From an uncultured Cellvibrionales bacterium (GTDB lineage Bacteria; Pseudomonadota; Gammaproteobacteria; Pseudomonadales; Dasaniaceae): DNA of 64,000 nt. Under the pieces are notes generated by a model. The model was not told where the DNA came from. It was given only the letters and a program-made list of their open reading frames with translations, and did not search any database. A program made the translations under genes and the position numbers. Positions 54,720-63,505 of this stretch are shown one piece after another. How positions within the stretch are numbered: position 1 is the first letter of the stretch; every line of letters begins with the position of its first letter. The stretch covers positions 1-64,000 of the forward strand of contig CAJVZD010000023.1 of the NCBI GenBank assembly GCA_913019905.1, in the 5' to 3' direction.

Positions 54720-57548
54720 TCAGGGTTCCTTCACTTTCAAAACCAGCAACACATTGCCCGGCATCTGGTTAATATAGCTATAACCACTTTGTATGACCAT
54801 CCGACCATGGGCAACAGCAGGACCTGCGTTATCAAGGGAGCCGCCGTGTGCTTTAACACCATTGAGAGTATCGAATGGCTTTTTTGTGTCAAATTGCCAC
54901 AATAAAGAGCCGTCTTCGGTAGCAAAGGCATTTAACTTCCCGTTGAGTGAACCGGCCAATATCGCGCCATCCATTCCCGTGGCCGCACCTGAAAAACCGT
55001 AGAGGAAGTGACATTTGGGCCACCATTCCTTGTGCCGGCCGTTGGTTAAGTCGACACTGCTGGGGTCAAGATGGCAATCGCGAGACGCCCGATGACGCCA
55101 TACTTGTTTACCACTGCTAACATCCAACGCAGCAACGCCGGATCGGGGACTGTATTCCCAGCTTTTAATCGGCCATTCCGGGTCGGCAATCGGCACAAAA
55201 ACCCGGTCACCAACAACGGTCATACCCCAGTGTACGCCACCCACTGTTGTTCCATCTGACAGTTTGGTATTCCAAATAACCTTGCCATTATTGTCTGGGT
55301 CCAGGCCGTAAACGTCGCCAGATTTTTGCCCCGCCAACAAAATGTCCCGGCCGTTGCTATCGGTAGTCATTATCACCGACGCACCAAAATCGAAATCCGG
55401 TCCGCTATTCTCCGGGCAGTTCGGTCCGTCGGTGTAGCCTAGGTAACTGACACACGCCATATTGTAGGCGTCGTCCGCCAGTGCCTGGTAGATCCAGGCT
55501 GGCTTGCCGGTGTCCAGATCCAGAGCGATAATCGCATCACTGGTTCCATTAGCGGGCCGCGAGTAGTTTTCGCCAGTGCCGATATAGAGCCGGTTGCGTT
55601 TGACGTCAATGGCTGGCGTTGTCCAGACCGGTGCTCCGGATGGTCCCCACAGCTGCGTTCCGACAGAACTTTTCCCCTGTTTCTGTGCGACTTCAGTGGT
55701 TTCGTAGGTCCAGATTGTTTTTCCATCGCGAATGTTCAGAGCTCGAACACCGCCGTGAGCCTGGCAACATTCATAACCAGCGCGCCCGGCTGCCGCCACC
55801 TCAAAGGTTGAAATAGGCACATAGAGTCGCTCTTCGTGAAGCACCGGAGTCCCGGTAATGGACGCGTACTGCATATCCATGGCAACCGACCACAGCTTGC
55901 TGCCATCCACCGCACTAATTACGTGCACACTACCACCACCGTCACCGTAAAAAAGAATCGGGGTATTGGTGCCGGGCATATGCGCAAAGCTGAGTGCTGA
56001 ACGCACCGGCGCATTGCCTCGATATGTCCATTTCAAACAACCACTTTCAAGGTCAAAAGCGTAGACCGAACTGAGCGATGGAACGCCGACAAACAGCGTG
56101 TCTTCAGTGATTACCGGTTGCGATCGTAACTCCGTGGCACCCGGAAAACCCACTGCCCACGCGACATCGAGATTGCCTAGGTCTGCCGAAGAAAGTCCGG
56201 CTAGCTGTTGTGGCTGATAACGCCGGTTTTCGCTACCGTAACCCCATCCGGAAATGGCAGCCTTCATTGTTGGATTAACCTTCATCCCATCACTGCAAGC
56301 TTGGGTGCTTTCCCATGCGTGGGGATCTTTACTGTCTGTGGTCAAGTAGGCGGCAATGGTGGCTCGCTCCTCGGCAGATAATTTCTCGGCCTGAGACACC
56401 ATTTTGCCTTCATTCATAGCGTACAGAATCTTATCGCGACTCATCGCTTTGAGGACGCTAAACGCGGGAGATTGAGTTTGAGGGTTGGAGTGGCACGCCG
56501 CGCAGTGGTCTTTGTAAAGACCCGCTCCCTCATTGCTGTCTTTCAAATGTTTTACGAACCACTGCTGCGCGTCACGCAGCGCATTTTCGTAGTTGTCGCC
56601 ACGATACATGTCGTAGTGCTTGCCCGGGTAGGAGAGGTATTTGGTTTCCAGTCGGTCTTTTATGGCGGCGTGTAGCACTTTGCCATTTTTTTCGCGGGCA
56701 AATAACTCTTCGTCCTCGGCGTCAATAATTAAAGTCGGCGCATCCAGTTTGTCCACAAAGGCCAGGGAGTCATAACGCTTCATGTAAATCCAGTCGGGAT
56801 ATCCTTTCAATCCTGGAATAATGGCTGATTCGGCGCCGGGATAAGGGCTTATTTTCCCTCGCGACCGCTGCTTCTCCCATCGCAGTACCATCTTGTCGGT
56901 GATCATATCGAGATTGGCTTTAAAGTTAACGGCACCAATTTGGTCTACGTAAGCATTGATGCGATCGGCGTTATTGGCAGCGGTGACCAGGGCGATACCG
57001 CCGCCAAGACTGGAACCCCAAATACCGATATTGTTCGACATCACCTGAGGATCGCCGGCCAGGTAATTCAGAGCAGCACGAGCATCTTCAACCATCGATA
57101 GTGGGTTGACGATTTTGCGAATATGAGTTGCCTTTACGGTTACCTCGGCTGATTCTTCGATCTCGGGTAGTATTTCCGAGATCATCAATGGCCCATTGCT
57201 TTTGCCCCATCCCTTGTAGTCAAAAGTGAGAACAATAAAACCGAGTTCGGCAAACTGAGGGGCGTAGTTTCTATTCAAGTGTCCTTTCAAACCGCCCCAG
57301 CCGTGAACCATCAAGATACCCGGCAGTTTGGTACCAGCCTTCAGCCCCGCCGGTCTATAAATATCACCTTCGAGGCGTACGCCTTCACTCCACAGCTTGA
57401 TGACCTGGTGATCAACACCGTTACTTTCAGCCGCTAGTGGGCCGGTCATACCTACAGCACATCCTATTAGCAATAGATTGGACACGAGTTGACGAAGTAT
57501 TGGAGGGAATATAAATCGATTCACAGATAATTTCCTTTTGCTGACCAT
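54720..57548 (-). CDS. Exported fusion of alpha/beta hydrolase, cytochrome c and PQQ-dependent dehydrogenase
   Basis: I choose the ATG at 57548 (a GTG ten codons upstream is also in frame); it gives 942 residues with a signal peptide ending near GPLAAES. Numbering from the GTG: 55-350 is an alpha/beta hydrolase (LMVHGWGG, FDYKGWGKS, elbow WGSSLGGG, DAEDEELF, GKHYDMY). About 355-430 is a mono-haem domain (CAACHS near 360). 440-950 is a PQQ propeller of the polyvinyl-alcohol-dehydrogenase type (ECCQAHGGVRAL, GTGENYSRP, DFDFGAS, GGVHWGM). The free-standing relatives are a PVA dehydrogenase with N-terminal haem and an oxidised-PVA (beta-diketone) hydrolase encoded next to it. Here oxidation and C-C cleavage are in one chain. 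No frame break is seen. The natural substrate is unknown. Confidence 0.9.
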   Translation of the reverse strand: MVSKRKLSVNRFIFPPILRQLVSNLLLIGCAVGMTGPLAAESNGVDHQVIKLWSEGVRLEGDIYRPAGLKAGTKLPGILMVHGWGGLKGHLNRNYAPQFAELGFIVLTFDYKGWGKSNGPLMISEILPEIEESAEVTVKATHIRKIVNPLSMVEDARAALNYLAGDPQVMSNNIGIWGSSLGGGIALVTAANNADRINAYVDQIGAVNFKANLDMITDKMVLRWEKQRSRGKISPYPGAESAIIPGLKGYPDWIYMKRYDSLAFVDKLDAPTLIIDAEDEELFAREKNGKVLHAAIKDRLETKYLSYPGKHYDMYRGDNYENALRDAQQWFVKHLKDSNEGAGLYKDHCAACHSNPQTQSPAFSVLKAMSRDKILYAMNEGKMVSQAEKLSAEERATIAAYLTTDSKDPHAWESTQACSDGMKVNPTMKAAISGWGYGSENRRYQPQQLAGLSSADLGNLDVAWAVGFPGATELRSQPVITEDTLFVGVPSLSSVYAFDLESGCLKWTYRGNAPVRSALSFAHMPGTNTPILFYGDGGGSVHVISAVDGSKLWSVAMDMQYASITGTPVLHEERLYVPISTFEVAAAGRAGYECCQAHGGVRALNIRDGKTIWTYETTEVAQKQGKSSVGTQLWGPSGAPVWTTPAIDVKRNRLYIGTGENYSRPANGTSDAIIALDLDTGKPAWIYQALADDAYNMACVSYLGYTDGPNCPENSGPDFDFGASVIMTTDSNGRDILLAGQKSGDVYGLDPDNNGKVIWNTKLSDGTTVGGVHWGMTVVGDRVFVPIADPEWPIKSWEYSPRSGVAALDVSSGKQVWRHRASRDCHLDPSSVDLTNGRHKEWWPKCHFLYGFSGAATGMDGAILAGSLNGKLNAFATEDGSLLWQFDTKKPFDTLNGVKAHGGSLDNAGPAVAHGRMVIQSGYSYINQMPGNVLLVLKVKEP

Positions 57549-57605
57549 TGATCTTTTGCAACGAGATATTGTCGACACGGCTTGTCACAAATTGCCAAGC
57601 ACATA

Positions 57606-57649
57606 TTAATTTAGCACAAAAACAAATATATACGCTTTAATTTAGCACA
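57606..57649. promoter_or_regulatory. Perfect 13-bp direct repeat upstream of the fusion gene
   Basis: TTAATTTAGCACA occurs at 57606-57618 and again at 57637-57649. The period of 31 bases is three helical turns. It lies 58-101 bases upstream of the fusion-gene ATG in AT-rich DNA. The geometry is that of a two-site operator bound by a regulator on one face of the DNA. Confidence 0.5.
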
Positions 57650-57780
57650 TCAACGAATTTAGTGTTAAGGAAAATTAACGGGATTTGGCTATGCAGAAGA
57701 ACAAATGCCATCTAATCCCGACCAGAATATTTGGGCGATGGACCGAAGGGATTGCTTGGGGCGGGCAGTTCTGCGGCGGA

Positions 57781-58062
57781 TTAACGTGACCATTTGTGAT
57801 CAGATTCCAATGTCTGCTCGGCTGGGAGTGATAACTCTTTGAGCAAGGAGCCTTTCAATGTTTCTATGCCATAAATTGAATCGGCAGCACAGCCAGACAG
57901 CATAGCCGATGATATCCGGGTCGACACGCCCAGCCGGAATCGGTGACGTATGTAGGTATGCGAGAGTTGATCATAGACTCGATAGGTGGGAATACCGAAG
58001 ATCTTTTTGGCCCGAACTTCCTGACGCCTAAACAGATATTTGGAACATTGATTTTTATTCAC
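57781..58062 (-). CDS. Possible small protein of 93 residues, not recognised
   Basis: The frame starts with GTG and has an ordinary protein composition: YLFRRQEVRAKKIFGIPTYRV, FRLGVSTRISSAML, then ETLKGSLLKELSLPAEQ. No ribosome site is clear and no family is recognised. It is divergent from the TPR-sulfotransferase gene. Apart from this frame, the gap 57549-58146 holds only the direct repeat. Confidence 0.3.
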   Translation of the reverse strand: MNKNQCSKYLFRRQEVRAKKIFGIPTYRVYDQLSHTYIRHRFRLGVSTRISSAMLSGCAADSIYGIETLKGSLLKELSLPAEQTLESDHKWSR

Positions 58063-58146
58063 CTACGGATGAGTAAAATTGGTTTGTTAGTTAGCATGCG
58101 AAATGCGATCATTTAGGAAAGACAATTCACTATTAGCGATCACCAA

Positions 58147-60165
58147 ATGGAACTTCTTTCCGCCCAAACTCAAAACACTTTAATGGAAGCGTTAAATGCG
58201 CTGCGTCAGAACAATCCACAACGGACCATAGCGTTATGTCAGGATCACTTAATCGCCAACCCCTCCAGTATTGATCATTTACAGTTGTACGCCCATGCGC
58301 TGATCAAAATGAATCAACTGACTGAAGCGAGAAAGAAAATCGACTTCGCCTTAAGCATCACGCCTGATTTCGCTCCTCTTCTCGAAGACCTAGGTAGTAT
58401 TCAAGCGCTAGCCGAAAATTATGAGGAAGCTATCGTCTCTTTTCGCCGAGCAATCCAAATTGATCCCCGCCTCACCGGAGCGCATAAAAAACTTGCTCAA
58501 GCATTAGTGGCCTGCGGCCGAAACGACGAAATCGATGAAGCATTTGAGAGCTATCTCGATCACGACGATGATGCGGCACTCGTTGCAGCTGGGGCAGAAC
58601 ATTGGCGCGCTAACCGACTGTCGGAAGCCGAGACAACTCTGACGAAGGCTTTACGGAAAAATCCCAACAATGTTGACGCCATGCGTTTTCTGGCAATGGT
58701 ATACCACGGTCAGAATAAAAAACTTAATGATGCGGAAGCACTGCTACGCCGCGCCACCGACATTGCCCCGGATTTTCACCAAGCCTACGGCAATCTGGGA
58801 CGCGTTTTAATCGATAATGGCAAATGGGAAGATGCTATTAAATGTTATAAAAAACTCGTAACACTTCAACCCGAAGACGACACAGCCTGGGCTGGTATTG
58901 GCCGTTCCTATACTCTATCCGGATCAATTGACAAGTCTATCGGCGCATACGAGCAATCCCTCGCCATTAACGAACAATCTGCCAGCGTTCATCTTGCATA
59001 TGCTCATATGTTAAAAACGGTCGGCAGACAAACAGACGCGTTAATCGCTTACCGAAAATCCATTGTTTACAAGCCGCAGATGGGTGAAAGTTATTGGAGC
59101 ATGGCAAATCTAAAGATCTTTTGCTTTGAGCCTGAAGAAGTCGCGGCCATGGAACAACAATTGAAAACTAACGATTTAACCGATAGCGCTCGGGTCCATT
59201 TTCATTTTTCGCTAGGTAAAGCCTTCGAAGACAACAAAAATTACGACAAAGCCTGGCAACACTATCACGCGGGAAACCAAACTCAGCGCCCTCTGATTGA
59301 CTATGACCCCGTCGAAAACGAATTATATCTGGAACGTATTCGCCGTGTTTTTAATGCCGACATGTTTGCTGCCAATTCGGACGTTGGCCACGATGCTGCA
59401 GATCCTATTTTCGTCGTAGGGCTTCCACGGTCCGGCTCGACTCTCATAGAACAAATTCTTGCCAGCCACAGTCAAGTGGAGGGTACGTCTGAACTGTCCA
59501 ATATTGGCTCAATTGCCGTCGGTACAGGCAAGTTTCGTCATGATGGATTGACGTACCCAGATACGATGAGCACATTAACTCAGCGCGATTATGCAGCCTA
59601 TGGAAAAGAATACCTACAACAAGTTACCCACCACCGGGTACAGGGAACGCCGTATTTTATTGACAAAATGCCAAACAATTTCCCTCATATTGGCTGGATA
59701 AAAATGATCCTGCCAAATGCAAAAATCATAAATACCCGACGCCATCCTATCGACAGCTGCCTGGGTGCTTACAAGCAATTGTTTGCTAAAGGACAAAACT
59801 TTACTTACGAAAAATTTGAACTCTCAGAGTTTTACCGCAGTTACATCGAAATAATGGAACACTGGCATGCGGTATTGCCGGGTCAAGTACTCGATGTGCA
59901 TTACGAAGATACAGTTACAGACCTGGAAACCCAAGTGCGAAAAATTCTCGATTTTTGTGGCCTTGAATATGAAGAGTCCTGCTTGCGTTTTTATGAAACC
60001 GAACGAGCAGTGAAAACTGCCAGCTCGGAACAAGTGCGGCAACCTATCTATACGGATGCACTTGGCTTATGGAAAAAATATGGTGCGCATCTGGCCGACT
60101 GGCAAGAAGAACTAGCAGATATCATTGAACAACTTCCTGAGTCAGTGAAAAAAGCCAGTCTTTAA
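58147..60165 (+). CDS. TPR-repeat sulfotransferase
   Basis: This protein has 672 residues. The N-terminal 390 residues are about ten tetratricopeptide repeats (for example the pattern A..L...G..E.A...Y...L). From about residue 415 comes a sulfotransferase domain: 5'-phosphosulfate loop IFVVGLPRSGSTLIEQIL near 424, FIDKMPNNFPHIGWI, 3'-phosphate-binding TRRHPIDSCLGAY, and late VHYEDTVTDLETQVRKIL. It transfers sulfate from PAPS. TPR-linked members act on protein tyrosine or on polymers bound by the repeats. No signal peptide is seen, so it is cytoplasmic or membrane-associated. It converges with a beta-propeller gene with ten bases between the stops. Confidence 0.9.
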   Translation: MELLSAQTQNTLMEALNALRQNNPQRTIALCQDHLIANPSSIDHLQLYAHALIKMNQLTEARKKIDFALSITPDFAPLLEDLGSIQALAENYEEAIVSFRRAIQIDPRLTGAHKKLAQALVACGRNDEIDEAFESYLDHDDDAALVAAGAEHWRANRLSEAETTLTKALRKNPNNVDAMRFLAMVYHGQNKKLNDAEALLRRATDIAPDFHQAYGNLGRVLIDNGKWEDAIKCYKKLVTLQPEDDTAWAGIGRSYTLSGSIDKSIGAYEQSLAINEQSASVHLAYAHMLKTVGRQTDALIAYRKSIVYKPQMGESYWSMANLKIFCFEPEEVAAMEQQLKTNDLTDSARVHFHFSLGKAFEDNKNYDKAWQHYHAGNQTQRPLIDYDPVENELYLERIRRVFNADMFAANSDVGHDAADPIFVVGLPRSGSTLIEQILASHSQVEGTSELSNIGSIAVGTGKFRHDGLTYPDTMSTLTQRDYAAYGKEYLQQVTHHRVQGTPYFIDKMPNNFPHIGWIKMILPNAKIINTRRHPIDSCLGAYKQLFAKGQNFTYEKFELSEFYRSYIEIMEHWHAVLPGQVLDVHYEDTVTDLETQVRKILDFCGLEYEESCLRFYETERAVKTASSEQVRQPIYTDALGLWKKYGAHLADWQEELADIIEQLPESVKKASL

Positions 60166-60175
60166 ATTAAAACCT

Positions 60176-61099
60176 CTAAGTAAATGGCCACACTTCCAGA
60201 CCATGGATCGCGTTGCGTACATCCGTAGACAGAGTTACTGTCAAAGCAGTTTCTCCGCTTTCTAAATCGTGTAGCGCTACTGTGGATGGAGAAGATCCGG
60301 CAGCAATCAAACCTTCTTTAATCACACACAACCCTCGTCCAAACAAAGGACGGGCGACTTTGCTGTCGTCAAGTTGAGTGCCGGTAAGCTGTTCTTTAGC
60401 TAGCTTGGGTACTCTAAAGGCACGGTCCAGGTCCTGCTCCCGACTTGAGAAGCGCACCGCATTAGCCTTCGTATCATTAAATAATACGCCGTCCCTGTAA
60501 GGCTGGGCATTATGGGTGCCCACCGGCAAAGTGGCGCTCATATTGACACGCTTGCCATTAAAGTGCAGCATTCCGCCGCTGTTTAAACCGGACAGATAAA
60601 GCCCGTCATCATTGGCCGTAACTGAGTTAATATGCATTTTGTTCAGCATCAATGGCCCTTCATCACCGTTCGGGTCAAACCGATTAGCCTTAAAGCGAAA
60701 ACCCTCGATCTCGACATACAGAGCCCAATGAAACTGTTCTTTTTCAATATCGAAGGCGAGGATAGTATCGTAGCCCGTAGAACTTAAAAAAACCTTTCCA
60801 TCGTGCACAGAAATTTCATGGCAGTGTTTAAGATAGGTATTCTTCCAGGACCCTCGCATACTAAAATCTGGATTAAACGCGAATAATTCATCGCTAGCGG
60901 CAATAAAGATAATCTCTTTATAGAACGCGATACCCCTTAAACCGCGGTCAGCACCACGGCCTGCCCAATCAATATTGATGGTATTCCAATCCAGCATTTG
61001 TTTAACAGCTTGTTCGGCAAGGTCAATAAGGTACACACCGCCGTGGCTTTCACCCTGTTGGCTGCCGCGGACCACCGAGGTGGCGATTAAGGTAGTCAT
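60176..61099 (-). CDS. Beta-propeller protein (DUF4915/TIGR03032-like), function unknown
   Basis: I prefer the ATG at 61099 over the TTG two codons upstream (307 residues). The sequence is beta-rich with repeated blade-like segments: GGVYLIDLAEQAVKQML, RGIAFYKEIIFIAASDELFAFN, HEISVHDGKVFLSSTGYDTILAFD, LYLSGLNSGGMLHFNG and HNAQPYRDGVLFNDT. That pattern suggests a six-bladed propeller. Similar proteins are sometimes found beside TPR-sulfotransferases, as here. It has no signal peptide and no visible catalytic motif, so a binding or scaffold role is as likely as an enzyme. The family name is a tentative call. Confidence 0.6.
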   Translation of the reverse strand: MTTLIATSVVRGSQQGESHGGVYLIDLAEQAVKQMLDWNTINIDWAGRGADRGLRGIAFYKEIIFIAASDELFAFNPDFSMRGSWKNTYLKHCHEISVHDGKVFLSSTGYDTILAFDIEKEQFHWALYVEIEGFRFKANRFDPNGDEGPLMLNKMHINSVTANDDGLYLSGLNSGGMLHFNGKRVNMSATLPVGTHNAQPYRDGVLFNDTKANAVRFSSREQDLDRAFRVPKLAKEQLTGTQLDDSKVARPLFGRGLCVIKEGLIAAGSSPSTVALHDLESGETALTVTLSTDVRNAIHGLEVWPFT

Positions 61100-61384
61100 A
61101 GACAATTCACTTTCACATTTATAATTAGAAGGGCGAGCTTATAATACAATGAATCTCTGGTACTGCGAACTACCGATAAATACAGCCCAACCAGCCAAAC
61201 TTTATCGACATAAACGTCTGCTGCATGTTGTTCCAACGGAGCCTCCATGCCGCTCTACCAATTCGCTCACCTGAATACTCATTACAGTCAAATCGGTCAT
61301 CAAAGAACTGGGGGAAATCTCTCAGGTTTAGACCCTTGTATCTATTTAGGACGCCGATCTGACGCTAAAACACGCATCTTGGTG

Positions 61385-62950
61385 CTACCACCAGATAATA
61401 TAGAAACCTGACAGAACTAACACAGTCGCTAGTGACGCAATATTAAAGGTAGCAGTGGTAGAAAAATCCACCTCGGAAACATCGACAGCCGATGCTGACA
61501 ACGGCTCCGGCTTTGCCAGCGAGACAGCAACACCAATGGCCGCACACAATAAGAAGACTAATCCTACCCGATCTATAAACGGTAACTCTGGCCACAAAAT
61601 CTTGAATACCAATGACAGCAGCGCTGAACCCAAAGCGGCTAATAGAGCGGCGGTTGCCGTCGTTTTTTTCCAAAACATCCCCAACAAAAATATAACAACG
61701 ATTCCCGGCGTGAAGAAGCCAGTAAATTCCTGAATGTACTGAAAGGCTTGATCAAAGCTACCCAATAAAGGCTTGGCCACGATCATTGCAAAACCCAGCG
61801 ACACCAAACTAACAACTCGGCCAATGGTTACCAGCTGTTTCTGACTGTGTTCCTTTTTGCTTATATGAGAAAAAAGGTCAATAGTAAATATCGTGGAAAT
61901 ACTGTTGGTCATTGACGCTAGCGAAGAAATGATCGCGGCGATAAGTGCAGCAAAAACAATTCCTTTGATGCCGACGGGTAGTAATTTCATCATTTCAGGG
62001 TAAGCCTGATCAGGCGCTGAGAGATCAGGCATCAATACCACCGCGGCGATACCCGGTAGCACAACCAATACCGGCATCAAGAGCTTCAGAAAAGCAGCGA
62101 ACAAAATTCCCAACTGTGCCTCTCGGATACTTTTGGCCGCCAGCGCCCGTTGAATAATGTATTGATTAAACCCCCAGTAAGACAAGTTCATAACCCACAT
62201 GCCACCCACTAATACTGAAATGCCCGGCAGACTCATATAGTTAGGATTATCTCTTGACAAAATCATGTCGAATTTTTCTGGCACTTGATTGATTAATTCG
62301 TTGAATCCAGCGATAGCACCGCCCCCTCCAGAAATTTGGTCCAGTGTGATCCATGAGATCATCAGACCACCTGCAACCAGCAGAATGACCTGAATAATAT
62401 CGGTAAATGCCACGGCTTTTAAACCACCATAAAGCGAATACCCTCCGGTAAATATCCCCAATGCTAACAGCGCTGTCGTAATATCGACACCAGTAATACT
62501 GTTGATTGCCAGTGCGCCTAGCCAGAGAATGGACGTAAGGTTAACCAAGACATAAACCCCCAACCAGAAAATAGCCATGACGATTCGCACCCGCGAATCA
62601 TAACGTTGCTCCAGATATTGCGGCATGGTGTAAATTTCATGCTTAAGGAATATCGGCAGAAAGTATTTCCCAACCAGTATCAAGGTTATTGCGGCCATCC
62701 ATTCATAGGACGCTATAGCCAAGCCCATCACATAAGCTGAACCGGACATGCCTATAATTTGTTCCGCAGAAATATTCGCTGCAATTAGAGACGCACCAAT
62801 TGCCCACCAAGGCAAACTACGCCCCGCCAGAAAGTAGTCACTCGTGTCTTTACTATGCCCTACTCTTTCGCGAGACACCCATTGTGCCAAAGAGAATATG
62901 ACGACTGCGTAAGCTACTGCAACCCAAATATCGATCGTTCCTAAAACCAT
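61385..62950 (-). CDS. SGLT-type sodium:sugar symporter (SSS family)
   Basis: This membrane protein has 521 residues and about 14 helices. GGAGGTG lies eight bases before the ATG. The sequence is close to the bacterial sodium/galactose symporter type: SDYFLAGRSLPWWAIGASLIAANISAEQIIGMSGSAY near residue 40, PQYLEQRYDSRV, GGLKAVAFTDIIQ and the second-half sodium site region. SSS proteins import sugars, inositol or other solutes with sodium. The next minus-strand gene upstream is a LacZ-type beta-galactosidase, so a galactoside or galactose is a likely cargo. The 285 bases after its stop contain only a weak tRNA-like string, which I do not accept as a gene. Confidence 0.93.
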   Translation of the reverse strand: MVLGTIDIWVAVAYAVVIFSLAQWVSRERVGHSKDTSDYFLAGRSLPWWAIGASLIAANISAEQIIGMSGSAYVMGLAIASYEWMAAITLILVGKYFLPIFLKHEIYTMPQYLEQRYDSRVRIVMAIFWLGVYVLVNLTSILWLGALAINSITGVDITTALLALGIFTGGYSLYGGLKAVAFTDIIQVILLVAGGLMISWITLDQISGGGGAIAGFNELINQVPEKFDMILSRDNPNYMSLPGISVLVGGMWVMNLSYWGFNQYIIQRALAAKSIREAQLGILFAAFLKLLMPVLVVLPGIAAVVLMPDLSAPDQAYPEMMKLLPVGIKGIVFAALIAAIISSLASMTNSISTIFTIDLFSHISKKEHSQKQLVTIGRVVSLVSLGFAMIVAKPLLGSFDQAFQYIQEFTGFFTPGIVVIFLLGMFWKKTTATAALLAALGSALLSLVFKILWPELPFIDRVGLVFLLCAAIGVAVSLAKPEPLSASAVDVSEVDFSTTATFNIASLATVLVLSGFYIIWW

Positions 62951-63505
62951 AGTTTTGCACCTCCAGTTTATTATTAAGCCCGTCTGGTAATTTCTATCAT
63001 TTAATTATCGGCTTCAAGTCGTTGTACAGCCACTTCAATATCCCGATTTCGACGACAGGCAACCGAGAGATTTCGACTTTCATTTGTCTACAATCGCTGT
63101 CGCTGTAAATCAACAGCCACTCGAATTGGAGAAACCCGTATAAAATGAGTCGATAGTGATAACCGTTTTAGTACGACGACTGGATATCACCGTGGAACAA
63201 GGCCACGCAGTAACAGGATCGAATCGTCGACGCCATCCAAACTATTCCGTTCCCGTGGAGGAAAATCCACACACCCTCGCGCGCCGGTATTCAGCAACCC
63301 TTTGGAAGATAGCATTTTTACTACTTCGAGAACAACACTGAGCAACGCGCCCTGTTGATCACAAAGCTTGGCTTCGTTAGGGAAGCGCTTTTCCAAACTG
63401 CAATAAGCCGTGACGACGGCAGTGCCAGTTTTCTTCTATCAGATCCTAGTCCGATCTTTCTAGTGAATTCCTCTCCAATGTACACCAAAACCCTTCATAC
63501 AGAAT
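62951..63505. other. Gap between beta-galactosidase and symporter genes
   Basis: These 555 bases follow the beta-galactosidase stop and precede the symporter start, so they contain the symporter promoter unless both are one transcript. Short frames here lack ribosome sites. No repeat or mobile-element trace is recognised. Confidence 0.4.

Noticed and set aside
61215..61270. A tRNA-like string on the minus strand (GCGAATTGGTAGAGCGGC resembles a D-arm)
   Set aside because: No acceptor stem, no normal anticodon arm and no T-loop GTTCGA string can be folded around it; at most a decayed fragment.
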